From the NCBI GenBank assembly GCA_037954235.1, contig JBBMOA010000013.1, forward strand, positions 23,369,692 through 23,433,691: DNA of 64,000 bases, read 5' to 3'. The translations under genes and the position numbers were made by a program. This document shows, one piece after another, positions 63,576 to 64,000 of this stretch. Each line of letters begins with the position of its first letter. Position 1 is the stretch's first letter. The notes under the pieces were generated by a model that had not been told where the DNA came from, made no database searches, and saw only the letters and a list, made by a program, of their open reading frames with translations. This DNA is from Aulostomus chinensis. Taxonomy: Eukaryota; Chordata; Actinopteri; Syngnathiformes; Aulostomidae.

Positions 63576-64000
63576 TCTATTGCAGAGGTGTGTGTTGTCT
63601 GAGTGCTGTTTAGTATGCACCATATTTTCAATCCAATCTAGTCACATTGCTATTCTTTTTCTCCATGGCCTTCAAATTTGTATTGTTATTTATGTCTATT
63701 CTGTATAAACTGTATCCACAGTTTCTCATCTTTTTGTTTTCCCCCTCATCAGAACTGGAGCACAGCCTTGATCCTCAGCATGACACCCAGTACGTCTTCA
63801 GCATAACAAGGATTCTTCTAGAGTCAGTATATGTGCTTCTATGTCAGAAATGTTGTACTGTTTTTTTTGGGTGGGGGTGAGGGTGCTGCGATACCATATA
63901 TAAGGAATAAAAAGAACAGGAAAGCTTTTGTCGGATTTCACTGCGCTGCAGGCAATTATGGATTAATGAGGAGTAGAGTTGTTTACTCAAAGAAGAGTGA

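Larger units (their letters stand above)
57740..64000. other. PDGFC intron 3 (partial), no exon seen
   Basis: No CUB-domain exon was found on the - strand up to the window edge. The stretch holds two degraded teleost repeats (59461-59760, 59996-60152), a GAA microsatellite (61006-61033), a SINE-like copy (63356-63575) and a short inverted repeat (59106-59158). Confidence 0.6.

Noticed and set aside
57740..64000. CUB-domain exons of PDGFC
   Set aside because: I searched the - strand frames for them and found none; they must lie beyond the window.

Overview
The window is nuclear DNA from a ray-finned fish, probably a percomorph teleost; I cannot name the species. It is intron-rich vertebrate sequence with short introns and dense CA/GT microsatellites. 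It also carries interspersed repeats typical of teleosts: a tRNA-derived SINE with a GGAT-type tail and traces of L2-like and R4/Rex6-like retrotransposons. There is no operon, phage, CRISPR or other bacterial organisation.

Layout. Positions 1-8600 are gene-free flank. Positions 8760-17224 (+) hold a complete nine-exon AGA gene (lysosomal aspartylglucosaminidase, 337 aa). Positions 26545-17525 (-) hold a complete ten-exon NEIL3 gene (endonuclease VIII-like DNA glycosylase, 578 aa). AGA and NEIL3 converge tail to tail, with stop codons about 300 bp apart and poly(A) signals about 40 bp apart. About 28 kb of apparently gene-free DNA follows (26.7-54.8 kb), with SINE copies, a decayed retrotransposon and many microsatellites. 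Positions 57739-55868 (-) hold the last three coding exons of PDGFC (linker plus PDGF/VEGF growth-factor domain). The signal-peptide and CUB exons must lie beyond position 64000.

All splice junctions listed obey GT-AG and keep phase across the three genes, so the models are reconstructed exon by exon, not read from single open frames. The genes are functionally unrelated: lysosomal glycoprotein catabolism, DNA base-lesion and crosslink repair, and a secreted growth factor. Their promoters fit these roles: AGA has a CACGTGAC (CLEAR-like) site 61 bp before its ATG, and NEIL3 has E2F-like and NRF1-like sites within about 110 bp of its ATG.

The least explained item is a 144-codon intronless open frame (15441-15007, -) inside AGA intron 7, antisense to AGA. 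Its protein looks plausible but I could not assign it to a family. I found no convincing new multi-gene system.
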